Shown here in pieces: positions 1 to 8,212 of a stretch of DNA of 10,787 nucleotides (its first letter is position 1; every line of letters begins with the position of its first letter). This DNA is from Neolecta irregularis DAH-3. Its lineage: Eukaryota; Ascomycota; Neolectomycetes; Neolectales; Neolectaceae. The translations under genes and the position numbers were made by a program. The stretch lies in assembly GCA_001929475.1 (NCBI GenBank), contig LXFE01002793.1:1-10787 (forward strand). The letters are read 5' to 3'. The notes under the pieces are model-generated. The model saw only the letters and a list, made by a program, of their open reading frames with translations, was not told the DNA's origin and made no database searches.

Positions 1-307
1 GCCCTTGCTGCTCCTTGTGCTTGTTCCGATACTTTGGCGGTGGCGGTGGCAAGCTGGTGGGGTTGCAACATTGGGGTAAAGTCGTGTCCCACAAGTTCAA
101 ACTTATTCCGCAATGCTACAGCAAATAAAGGTGCAACTGAGGATAGAAGGGCTGTTTCTACTTCTGATGCATACTTATATATTTGAAAGTCACACCTGGA
201 TATATGCCATGATGGTATAAATGAGGTTGGCGGAGGACGGTCACATATTTGGTGGTGAAGTTGGACGATTCCACAGCTGGTACGATTCCACAGGTGGGAC
301 AGGACAT
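1..307 (-). CDS. 5' part of an unrecognised gene, two exons, runs off the left edge
   Basis: I do not recognise this protein. The frame on the minus strand from position 163 down to 1 is open and reads like coding sequence (for example FELVGHDFTPMLQPHQLA, rich in Ala and Gln towards the edge). A 32-nt GT-AG intron at 195-164 would join it in phase 1 to an upstream exon (307-196) starting MSCPTCG, which has a Cys-x-x-Cys pair at residues 3 and 6. An in-frame ATG at 355 would add 16 residues. The joined product continues past position 1, so its C-terminus is missing. It is divergent from the aldehyde dehydrogenase, with start codons roughly 100-150 bp apart. The exon/intron inference rests on frame continuity and on the intron size matching the other genes; no domain supports it. 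The upstream exon is less certain than the downstream one. Confidence 0.4.
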
Positions 308-438
308 CCTACTTGCAACCTCTAGGGCACACGTGACCCTTTTTAAATTATTCAAGTATTACTAGTTAACTTCGCCTATAAAGATTGTTGTCGCCGCTCT
401 TGATGAGACTACTGAAACGACTTTGCACTACAATGAGG
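308..438. promoter_or_regulatory. Divergent promoter region with a TATA-like box
   Basis: This short stretch separates two genes pointing away from each other, so it must hold both promoters and both 5' leaders. The only recognisable element is TATAAAG at 377-383 on the plus strand, 56 nt before the ATG at 439 and 20 nt before the first in-frame ATG at 403. It is plausible as the core element of the aldehyde dehydrogenase gene. No other motif is claimed. Confidence 0.3.
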
Positions 439-2081
439 ATGCTTACCCTTGAGATTGACAATGCCATGATTTCAGTCCCAACTGCCCCATTCATCGCTAA
501 CGAGTACGTTTCGTCAGGCGCATATTTTGATATTATTAATCCTGCTACCAACAAGACAATCGTTGCTGTAGAAGAAGGAAATAAAGAGCTAGTCGCAAAG
601 GCTATAGACGCCGCTAAGAAAGCTTTTGATGGCGAATGGGGCCAACTGGAGGGATCTGAACGGGGGGATCGCATTCGAAAGATAGCGGATGTCATTGAGC
701 AAAATCGAAACGCCTTCATGATGTTAGAGACGATCAATATGGGCAAAGTGAATCTGTCCTGTTAACCAATAAACTGACACTGTTAGCCTCTTGATAATGC
801 CAATTTCGATATAGATGAAGTTATCGGAGTATTCAAATACTATGCAGGACTAGCTGATAAAATATGTGGATACACGACCAATCTTGGGATGACGAAATTT
901 GGTGTATTATTCCGGTTGATTAACTAAACCTGACAAGAAGTACACAACCAGAGCTCCAATTGGTGTTGTTGGGCATATCATCCCATGGAATTTCCCTCTT
1001 CCAATGCTGGCTTGGAAACTTGGTCCTGCTCTTGCAGCAGGATGCTGTTCTGTCGTGAAACCCAGCGAGTTCACTCCTCTTTCAGCTCTGTATCTCACAA
1101 CTTTCCTCTCTGAAATTCTTCCTGCTGGCGTCGTCAATGTTATCCCGGGAAATGGTCATGTGGTGGGGAAGGAGATCTGTAATCATTCTGGTATATCTAA
1201 GATTGCTTTTACCGGCAGTTGTGCAACCGGAGTAATGGTCATGAGAGAAGCTGCCGGAAAAAAAGTTACTCTTGAATGCGGCGGGAAAAATCCTTGCTTA
1301 ATTTTTGAAGACGCAGACATAGAGAAAGCTGTATGTGCTTACCTGTCGGAGAGAATATTGGCTGATTTTCTAGACAGACGGTGCGATCATGGGCGGATAT
1401 TTTAATTCGGGACAAGTTTGCTGTGCAACCAGCCGTTTTTACATTCAGGATGCTATTTTTGATAAATATATCGAAGTCCTGAAGAAGAAAATGAACAATA
1501 TTGTTGTCGGGGATCCGATGGATCCCAAAACGTTTGTCTCCCTTCTGATTATTACGCTAAAGTCCAGTACAATGGGTCCGATGGCTAATCAACTCCAATA
1601 TGAAAAGGCCAAAAGATTTCTCAAAATGGCCAAAGATGAAGGAATTGAAATTATAGAATGGGAAGGGCAACTTCCGCCGGAGGGACTATACATCAAACCA
1701 GTTATCTTTCCGTCTCTGCCACACGATCACACTGTAAAGGGCCTGATGAAAATAATTGTTACTGATAATTAGCTTGCGAGGATGGAATTGTTCAGTCCAT
1801 TTATCTCGTTACACAAATTTTCCACAGAACAAGAAGCGATTGATCTCGCAAATGATTCGGAGTTGGGTCTTGCTGCTGCAGTGTTTACGAAGGACCTTTC
1901 CCGAGCTTCCCGAGCTACGCGAAAGATCAATGCTGGCATTGTATGGGTTAATTCCAACGGCGATAGTGATTTTCACTTGCCTTTCGGAGGTTGGGGTCGG
2001 AGCGGCGTTGGCAATGAATTGGGCTTGGGGTCAGTTAATGACTATACTAAAGAAAAGAGTGTATATATTAATTTAGAATGA
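439..2081 (+). CDS. NAD(P)-dependent aldehyde dehydrogenase, six exons
   Basis: This enzyme oxidises an aldehyde to a carboxylic acid with NAD(P)+. Exons are 439-747, 787-903, 938-1334, 1378-1531, 1568-1733 and 1773-2081, separated by introns of 39, 34, 43, 36 and 39 nt. The spliced product is about 483 aa, normal for the family. With Met439 as residue 1, the expected residues are present: PWN Asn160, KPSE Lys183, FTGS at 233-236, general base Glu255 and nucleophile Cys289, which lies 34 residues after the Glu as in ALDH2. Deviations include ECGGK for ELGGK, MELFSP for EEIFGP and GGWGRSG for GGFKxSG. The start is uncertain: in-frame ATGs lie at 403, 433, 439 and 466, and 439 or 466 best fits the short segment normally preceding PTAPF. 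Intron 3 can also be placed at 1331-1373, the same length shifted by 4 nt. Substrate and compartment are unknown; no clear mitochondrial presequence is visible. Confidence 0.9.
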
Positions 2082-2371
2082 GTAATGAAGGCGGTAAAAT
2101 GGAAACCAAGAATTCGCGTCAACTTATTCGAGAAATCTCTGTAAGCGATATTTCGGCAAATTAGATAGGTGGTGTTTTACCTTTAGCTTCAGAGTAGAAA
2201 AAAAGAGACGAGAGCTTGAGATCGTCGGGAGTATATCAGGCGGGAGAAGTCAAATTAACCATGTCATCGAGATAAATATTGCAATAAACGCCCATGGAAT
2301 ACATGATGCCTCTTGACTGAATTCATGACATATGACAGGAGCCTTTTGACAACCAAAGTTTCTTCATGTGA
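2082..2371. other. Convergent 3' intergenic region
   Basis: These 290 bp lie between the stop codons of two genes pointing at each other and should hold both 3' untranslated regions and polyadenylation sites. I see no open frame of interest, no RNA gene and no strong hairpin. Confidence 0.5.
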
Positions 2372-3881
2372 TTAAATAGTAAATAAATACTGTCCTACCA
2401 TCCACTCCTCCCCATCCTTCCATGCAAAGAGCTCTGCACGTGCAAGGTAGAACACAATCCATCGATTATACCACTTCTCCGCTTCACCTTCTCCATATGT
2501 ATCTCTGAGATGAGGGATGGCTTGGTTCTTATGCTTATAAAGAAGTTTCAACCAGTCCTTTGAACATCATTATCCAGAGCTTGTCAAGTCTGTTACCTCA
2601 CATGTCTGAGCATAATGCTTCCCATTGATCAACCAGTGATTCTCAATCACCATATCCTCTTGAAAATAAAGAAACAAGTCTGCTGAAGGCATAGTTCCTG
2701 TATCTAAGTTAAAACTCTGGAAATACATACCTCCAGTAAAAAAGTACTTTTGTATCCAACCATCCTCGTGATAATCGTATGGCGTAGTTTTATGACAAAA
2801 GATATGAACAAATAATTTTCCGTGTGGCTTAAGCCATGAAGAAATCCTTGCTAAAAGCAGCTTGTGATTTTTCATACGTTCAAACATTTCGACCGATAGG
2901 ACACGATCAAAACTAGTTAGATCAGAAAACTTTATCCATTCCCATGAGCACTACCTTTTTTGCGGGAAATCATACTCTATTACGTCTGCAGTGATAACCG
3001 TGAGATTTTTCAATTCTTTCTTCGAAGCTTGTTCATCGATATGAATCTTTTGTGTAGAGGAATTTGACAATGCATAGGTCTGAGAACCTGGAAATTTCTA
3101 CAGGAAATCAGTAAAGGGTTTTCGTGATTGTGCTTGCTACCTCGGCAAGAAACAAACACATAGATCCCCATCCACAACCAAGATCTAATAGTGTCATTCC
3201 ATCGGTGATACCGGCTTTCTCGACATAACTCTCGAGAATTGCATCTTCAGCTTGTTGCAGTGTTTCGTTCCCAGTAGGATACAAACACGAAGAATACTTC
3301 ATTCTTGGCCTAATGATTCAATCATGGATTTCGAGATTGATAGCGTACCCTAGACATAGTTTCATAAACTCTGTGCGAACTTCATAATGCTGCTCGTTTG
3401 CCTTTTCCTGATCAATGGAACTGTCACTGTGGCGTAGATTTTCGATAAATCTCATCTTCTTCTCCTGCAATTTACACATAGGAATATTTCGAATGCTGTT
3501 TAATCGATCTTGAACTTCTTTGCGAATACCTTGTCGAAGGATGATTTCTGGAATCCATCCATTATCAAGGAAATGTTCGTACCAGTTTGTATTTGTTATC
3601 TTCACCGGGGCTAATTGTTTTGTTTGCTCTTCTTCTGGAGGTGAGGAGTTTTCAAGGCTCAATTTTAGCAATCTTGATGCCAGTGCAAGTGTTACGATCG
3701 TGAAGTAATGAACGCCCTGATTAATTTTAATGTGTTAAATTCGAAGGAATTGTACAAACGAAACTGCGAACACAGTTTCTTGATTGGAATACACGATTCC
3801 ACGTCTTTGTCTTTTGATTGCTCTGGATGTGTCCTGATGCTTTCTCGATGATCTGTCCAAGCGGAGATCGTTGACTGACAT
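2372..3881 (-). CDS. SAM-dependent methyltransferase of the cyclopropane-fatty-acid synthase / coclaurine N-methyltransferase-like family, seven exons
   Basis: Exons on the minus strand are 3881-3756, 3716-3349, 3309-3141, 3097-2955, 2912-2731, 2697-2597 and 2557-2372, with introns of 39, 39, 43, 42, 33 and 39 nt. The spliced product is 424 aa. The catalytic half is typical: NEQHYEV, then [13 protein letters not shown], the SAM-binding motif [10 protein letters not shown] at about 206-214, then [11 protein letters not shown] and [15 protein letters not shown], ending in [10 protein letters not shown] close to the C-terminus, as in relatives. The N-terminus is longer than the roughly 340-360 aa expected. 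It has a basic stretch near residues 20-27 and one hydrophobic segment (about 36-57), suggesting membrane anchoring. Start: Met at 3881 is the simplest choice. An alternative 8-nt first exon at 4002-3995 joined across a 34-nt intron (3994-3961) keeps the frame and adds 29 residues. The acceptor molecule (lipid or amine) cannot be told from sequence. Confidence 0.88.
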
Positions 3882-4053
3882 TCTGAAATACGTCTTAACC
3901 TCGTTGTGGCCATCATTTGACGACTCTTTGGAGAAAAATGAATAAAAGACCTCCTTGAATCTGTCAAAGCGATTTGGGTTGTTTCCAGGTTGACATGATC
4001 ATAGCTTTGGGTCAATAAATAGCATATGCATCTAAGAAGGATTAACTTGATGA

Positions 4054-4067
4054 AACGCTTAAGCGTT
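4054..4067. repeat. Perfect 14-bp palindrome
   Basis: AACGCTTAAGCGTT is its own reverse complement. It lies in the gap upstream of the methyltransferase gene (transcribed leftward from 3881). A palindrome of this length could be a dimeric regulator site, but nothing else supports that and chance is possible. Confidence 0.35.
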
Positions 4068-4885
4068 AGGCATTTCTTGAATGGCCGACCAGTGCTCGGA
4101 GATGTGCCAACAATTAGGGATCGTTTCAGCTTGACCGGCGTTTTACTCCGGTACTTGCTCTGTCAGTTAAGATCTACTCTCTGTTTCTACATATTTTACA
4201 TTTTCAGGCGTTCAGGGGTTTCAGGGATGGATAGGCGCCCCATGCCATGTGCTTGTTATAGACCCTACTTATCTGAACCTTGCTTTTCTGATTTTTTAAT
4301 TCTTGTCGATCATTTCATGTTCGTGAAATTGAAAGAATATTTTGCTCTCATGAAGACTTTCTTTGCATTAAACCTCATGGTGCCGTTGGCAAGCTAATTT
4401 CTAAGATTCTCGACTTGGTATAAGGCACCAGGTATTTTTTGTAATGTCAAAGTCAATTACCAGCCTAGTGCCTTTTAACACCTTGGGATTCGCCGATCAA
4501 CAAAGCTGGTCGCCTCCAAATTTTCATTCATATCCGCAAAAATGCCCTCAGAGATCAATCTTCACGCCCATATCCGTCGAACATTTAGACGTTTTTCTGA
4601 CCTAATGGTTCAATTTGCTACACCGTCTTTCTATACGACCAGTAAATGGATAGGAGATATTTTTATAAGTTATCAAGAACCTGTCGTAAAGAAATGCTAA
4701 ACTGGGGATTTTCGCCTAATACGACACTATCGGGACCCCTCATTCAAGCTCCCTTCTCCCCTCACTCACCACGATTTTTATAATCACCAACTTCACTTAC
4801 AAATCACTATCCTATTTATTTCTGACACGGTTCTGTTTTTAACGTCGGTTCTCTGTCTTCTCCAGAGTATCTTCGTACCGGGAGT

Positions 4886-5061
4886 ATGGGACGTGCTGAC
4901 GAGTTACCGTATGTAAATGGGGCTTTTAGCTTCCAAAAGCCAATAAGATGTAATTTAAGAAGATTCTTATTTCAATTGAGCGCATCATCCTTCAATGCTT
5001 AAGTTAGTTTCATATATTGTGAAGAATGAGGTGAAGATTTTCCCCATTTAATCGAAAATAG
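4886..5061 (+). CDS. Tentative start of an unidentified small spliced gene
   Basis: An ATG at 4886, preceded by a pyrimidine-rich leader, opens a frame reading MGRADELPYVNGAFSF to about 4949. A 31-nt GT-AG intron (4950-4980) would join it in phase to 4981-5030, reading HHPSMLKLVSYIVKNE. A second 31-nt intron (5031-5061) could follow, but beyond it I could not settle the exon path. An open frame ending at about 5267 (FQTAITWKSRVG then stop) would make the gene convergent with the complex I subunit, whose stop is at 5273. The proposed introns are slightly shorter than any other in the window and no domain is recognised, so this may be coincidence. Function unknown. Confidence 0.2.
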
Positions 5062-5272
5062 CCCATCGAACGACCACATTCTACTGGGAATAAACATCGT
5101 TGAGATAAATGGGAAAATATGTCGACGAGAGGAAAACTGGGATATCGCTACATCACTCCACATGTTCGAGTTCCCAATGATCGCATTCGCTGTAGTTCTA
5201 ATATATACAATCTTGCTCCAAACTCTAAGTTCCAAACGGCAATTACCTGGAAGTCGAGAGTTGGATAAAACA

Positions 5273-5509
5273 CTAATGATGATTTTCGGTACTATGATCA
5301 TCTTCGTGTCCATGTTCACCATGTCCGGGACCATCCCAAGGGTGTCTCCAGTGCTGTAGTTGTAATCAGTAGAGAATCTTAAATAATGGTACCAGCACGA
5401 CGGGTCCATCCTTTTTAATCCGGTAAAACATCCAGAACCACATCGATGCACCCAAAGCTGTCGCGCTGAATTTATAAAATCTGAAGACGGCTGGACTAGC
5501 ACCAGACAT
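5273..5509 (-). CDS. Complex I small accessory subunit, NDUFB2 (AGGG)-like, two exons
   Basis: This is a 65-aa protein, too short to stand out as an open frame. Exon 1 is 5509-5393 (39 codons) and exon 2 is 5353-5273, joined in phase 0 across a 39-nt GT-AG intron. It contains GASMWFWMFYRIKKDGP followed by HWRHPWDG. This matches the pattern of human NDUFB2, where MWFW and an Arg precede a short Asp-containing linker and a Pro-x-Asp motif. One membrane-spanning helix is expected around residues 16-30, anchoring the protein in the proximal or distal arm of mitochondrial NADH:ubiquinone oxidoreductase. The last 17 residues are rich in His, Asp and Glu. An in-frame TAG lies 7 codons upstream of the ATG, which supports the start. 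Its presence implies a lineage that keeps complex I. It is divergent from seryl-tRNA synthetase. Confidence 0.75.
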
Positions 5510-5677
5510 ATCTGCGATATCAATCTAGACAAGTGAGATTCAGGTGAGTTGGCGGTGGAGATCTCATTTGGGTCAGAATGGCCGTAAATTTGTTTCAAAC
5601 TGACCTTAACCCATAAAACTCCTTTCTTGATTGAATTATTTCGTTAATCCCAGTCAAGTGTCTCGAGAGACTGAAAA
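5510..5677. promoter_or_regulatory. Divergent promoter between the complex I subunit and seryl-tRNA synthetase
   Basis: Only 168 bp separate the two start codons, so both promoters and leaders share this stretch. It contains no obvious TATA box. A small palindromic CTCGAGAG-type element lies at about 5662-5669, just upstream of the synthetase ATG. No specific regulator site can be named. Confidence 0.4.
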
Positions 5678-7257
5678 ATGCTCGATATCCTTTCTTTTAT
5701 TGCAGATAAAGGCGGAGAACCCGAGAAAATTCGGGAATCGCAACGAAGGAGAGGTGCTAGTGTTAAAATTGTGGATGATATTATCGAGATGTACAAGGAG
5801 TGGACAAAGGGTGATAAAAGGAATGCCCATATACTCAAGGCTCAGTCAAGTTTGAATTAGATGGGATTAACAAGGAAATAAATTCTACTCAAAAGATGAT
5901 TGGACAAAAACTCAAGGTAATATTCGAAAATATAGGATCTATTTGATGTCAGGGCAAAGAAGACGCCAGTGAATTATTAAAAAGAAAAGAAGAACTGCAA
6001 AAGAAGAAAAAAGACCAAGAACTTGTTGAAAGCGCTAAAGAAGCTGCAATGAAGCAGAAAGTTGCAGGTATCGGAAATATTGTTCATAATTCGGTTCCAG
6101 TAAGCATGGATGAGGAAAGTTTTTCCCAAACACACCAAAGGGTAATTAGTAGGCCAATAACGAGACTATCCGAACATGGGCCCCCGAAGGTGTCGTCGTT
6201 GAGAAAAAAGACTGTCTATCGCATCATGAAGTACTAACTCGAATTGACGGATACGATCCCGAACGAGGTGTTAAAGTCGTAGGACATCGAGGATATTTCC
6301 TGAAACAATATGGTGTTTTCTTGAATCAAGCACTGATCAATTATGCTTTGAACTTCTTGAGCGATCGTGGTTACACGGCTCTTCAGACACCCCAGATGAT
6401 GAACAAAGACGTCATGGCCAAAACCGCTCAACTCGAACAATTTGACGAGGAACTGTACAAAGTTATTGACGGATCAGAGGAGAAATATCTTATTGCTACT
6501 TCAGAGCAACCCATCTCTGCCTTTCATGCCGAAGAATGGTTTGACAATCCAGCCGAGCAGTTACCTGTAAAGTAGATTCATCTTAGATGGTGAATGCTGA
6601 ATACAAGATACGCTGGATTCTCTTCATGTTACCGAAGGGAGGCTGGTAGTCATGGGAAAGATGCCTGGGGTATATTCAGAGTCCACTCATTTGAAAAGGT
6701 AACTTCTTCGGATCTTTTGTCGATCGTGATCAAATAGGTCGAACAATTCCTTATCACGGCTCCAGAGAAATCATGGCCAGCGTTCGATGATATGATGAAA
6801 AACTCGGAAGATTTTTACCAGTCTCTTGGTCTACCATATCGAGTGGTCTCTATTGTGTCCGGCGCCTTGAATAACGCTGCGGCAAAGAAATATGATCTCG
6901 AAGCATGGTTCCCCTTTCAAGGCGAGTACAAGGAGCTTGTTAGCTGTTCCAACTGTACCGACTATCAATCCCGCCGGCTCGAGATTCGATATGGCGTCAA
7001 GAAAGCCGGTGAACGAGACAAGAAATACGTCCACTGTCTCAATGCTACGCTGTGCGCTACTGAACGGACATTATGTTGTATCCTGGAAAACTATCAAACT
7101 GAAGATGTGAGTGGATTTGTTGCCTGCCACCTGTTTACAAGCATAGGGATTCAATGTTCCGAAAATTTTGCAATCGTATATGGGCGGTAAGAAATTTTTG
7201 CCTTTTACAAAGGAATTGCCAAAGGACTCGACTTCGAGCAAACGCGGGAAGAAGTAG
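5678..7257 (+). CDS. Cytosolic seryl-tRNA synthetase, seven exons
   Basis: This class II aminoacyl-tRNA synthetase attaches serine to tRNA-Ser in the cytosol. Exons are 5678-5810, 5846-5916, 5953-6114, 6153-6571, 6608-6698, 6738-7106 and 7147-7257, separated by introns of 35, 36, 38, 36, 39 and 40 nt. The spliced product is 451 aa, normal for fungi. The start [13 protein letters not shown] with IRESQRRRG is the conserved N-terminus and fixes the start codon. Residues up to about 110 form the long Lys/Glu-rich coiled-coil arm that grips tRNA. Later come TSEQP, motif 2 (Arg271 in [14 protein letters not shown]), and motif 3 ([12 protein letters not shown], Arg402). The Lys-rich tail ends SSKRGKK. 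Intron 3 requires a GA donor (see its own entry); the closest GT donor would delete five conserved residues. Downstream, the TMEM254-like gene lies 126 bp away on the same strand. Confidence 0.95.
6115..6152 (+). other. Apparent GA-AG intron in seryl-tRNA synthetase
   Basis: Exon 3 reads VPVSMDE and exon 4 resumes [13 protein letters not shown], which is the contiguous family sequence. The 38 nt between them start GAAAGTTTTT and end TTAGTAG, so the donor is GA where GT is expected; a single T-to-A change at the second base would give a near-consensus GTAAGT. The GT at 6119 is out of phase. The strong donor GTAAGC at 6100 keeps the frame with a 53-nt intron but removes VSMDE. Confidence 0.65.
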
Positions 7258-7263
7258 AATAAA
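7258..7263 (+). promoter_or_regulatory. Polyadenylation signal AATAAA directly after the seryl-tRNA synthetase stop
   Basis: AATAAA begins at the base after the TAG stop codon at 7255-7257. If used, it implies a 3' untranslated region of only a few tens of bases, consistent with the 126-bp space before the next start codon. Confidence 0.45.
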
Positions 7264-7383
7264 TCAATTGTTTAGTTTGAGAGAATAACTAGAATATTCC
7301 TGCCGGTCTTTTGTAAATTGTATCATTACAATTCTCTTACAGACGCTAGTAAATCCTTGTTTTTACCAAACGGTTCACCCACA

Positions 7384-7738
7384 ATGATAAAATCTATAAC
7401 CATTGCAAAGACGGCTGTATTACTTCTTATTGGGTTTCAGCTATATGTCGTCAAAGGACCCCAAGATGTTCCTGATGTAATTGCAAAATTGTATCGTTGT
7501 AAGTATACGGTGTCAACTGACAGACAGGAGAGCCTTTGTTGGACCAAAGGTTATGGAAGGGAGTATATATTTACTAGTCGGTGCACATACTAGTGAAGCT
7601 GTTTACGCATTATATCGCGCGCGGTCCCATGGAATGTCTATTCAGGAATCGATCAAGTGGATGTTTTCTGTTTTAGTGTTTGCCACGTTCAGTTTATATC
7701 CACTTATTAAACAAACAAGAGGATTGAAAAGGGAATGA
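7384..7738 (+). CDS. Small multi-pass membrane protein, TMEM254 (DUF4499)-like, two exons
   Basis: Exons 7384-7490 and 7528-7738 are joined in phase 2 across a 37-nt GT-AG intron, giving 105 aa. Three hydrophobic segments are visible: about residues 7-24 (TAVLLLIGFQLYVV), 44-60 (SIYLLVGAHTSEAVYAL) and 74-92 (WMFSVLVFATFSLYPLI), followed by a basic tail. The pattern GAHTSEAVYALYRARSHGMS, then a Trp and FxxxSLxxL, resembles the conserved H-x-x-E-x-x-YA...K-x-x-G region of animal TMEM254. The function of that family is not established. Start: the ATG at 7384 directly precedes the first membrane segment; the frame is open upstream but lacks an ATG there. Other GT donors near 7498 give shorter introns (25-29 nt) and are less likely. 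The gene follows seryl-tRNA synthetase on the same strand. Confidence 0.6.
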
Positions 7739-8212
7739 AGAAGAGCAAGGTAACGTCTGTTTCTTGGAATGAATTATATATGAGCATTTGATTGTGTTTG
7801 ATTTGTTATCTATTGTTCTAGTGGCGAGTTTTATTGAATTTCCAATGGAATATTGAATGTTGTATTCCGGATCGTCAGTAAATCTCTAAATAGAATGTCA
7901 TGACAAGTATACATAAGATCTTGGGATGTATTTGTTTCCTCTTATAGCAACAGTGAATATGAATTGATGTGTTATTTAGTGAATGTGGGATTGCAACTAT
8001 ATTGTTATCTCGCTTATTAATCTCGGAAATGTATCTAATCTGACGAATACATTCCAGAATATATTCCCACTAATTAATCCTCCTGGAATTCTCTTGAAAA
8101 ATCAAGACACCTTCAGTGTACAATGAAACAGACGCTTACATCCCGAATACCATTGGAAAAAAAGAGTAATTATACAAAAACAAACCGAATTCCCAATCTA
8201 TTTAAAACACAA
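7739..8212. other. AT-rich convergent intergenic region
   Basis: These 474 bp lie between the stop of the TMEM254-like gene and the stop of Kin17, which point at each other. The sequence is AT-rich with scattered runs of T and A, as expected for two 3' untranslated regions. I see no open frame, structured RNA or repeat that I can support. Confidence 0.5.

Larger units (their letters stand above)
3882..5272. other. 1.4-kb stretch without a confident gene
   Basis: This is by far the longest gap in a window where other intergenic regions are about 70-470 bp, so a small spliced gene may be hidden here. On the plus strand there is an open frame at 4026-4397, one of 54 codons starting at the ATG at 4445, and a short frame from the ATG at 4886. 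None shows a family signature. The segment 4740-4885 is pyrimidine-rich with TTTTTATAATC near 4775, which would suit a promoter and leader for a plus-strand gene starting at 4886. I found no repeat family, transposon end, tRNA or rRNA gene. Confidence 0.5.

Noticed and set aside
403-2081. Aldehyde dehydrogenase as a pseudogene with several frameshifts
   Set aside because: Each frame change coincides with a GT-AG segment of 34-43 nt, and removing them restores every conserved motif at the right spacing.
4026-4397. A 123-codon plus-strand open frame as a gene
   Set aside because: It has no family signature or clear start context, and the composition does not distinguish it from noncoding sequence; kept only as part of the unexplained gap.
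5162-5359. Two-helix membrane protein on the plus strand
   Set aside because: Its second hydrophobic segment is the antisense of the His-rich tail of the complex I subunit (CAT/CAC read as ATG/GTG), so the hydrophobicity is an artefact.
4999-5598. A 199-codon open frame on the minus strand
   Set aside because: It overlaps the complex I subunit in another frame, has no recognisable family, and carries no conserved pattern; openness looks accidental.
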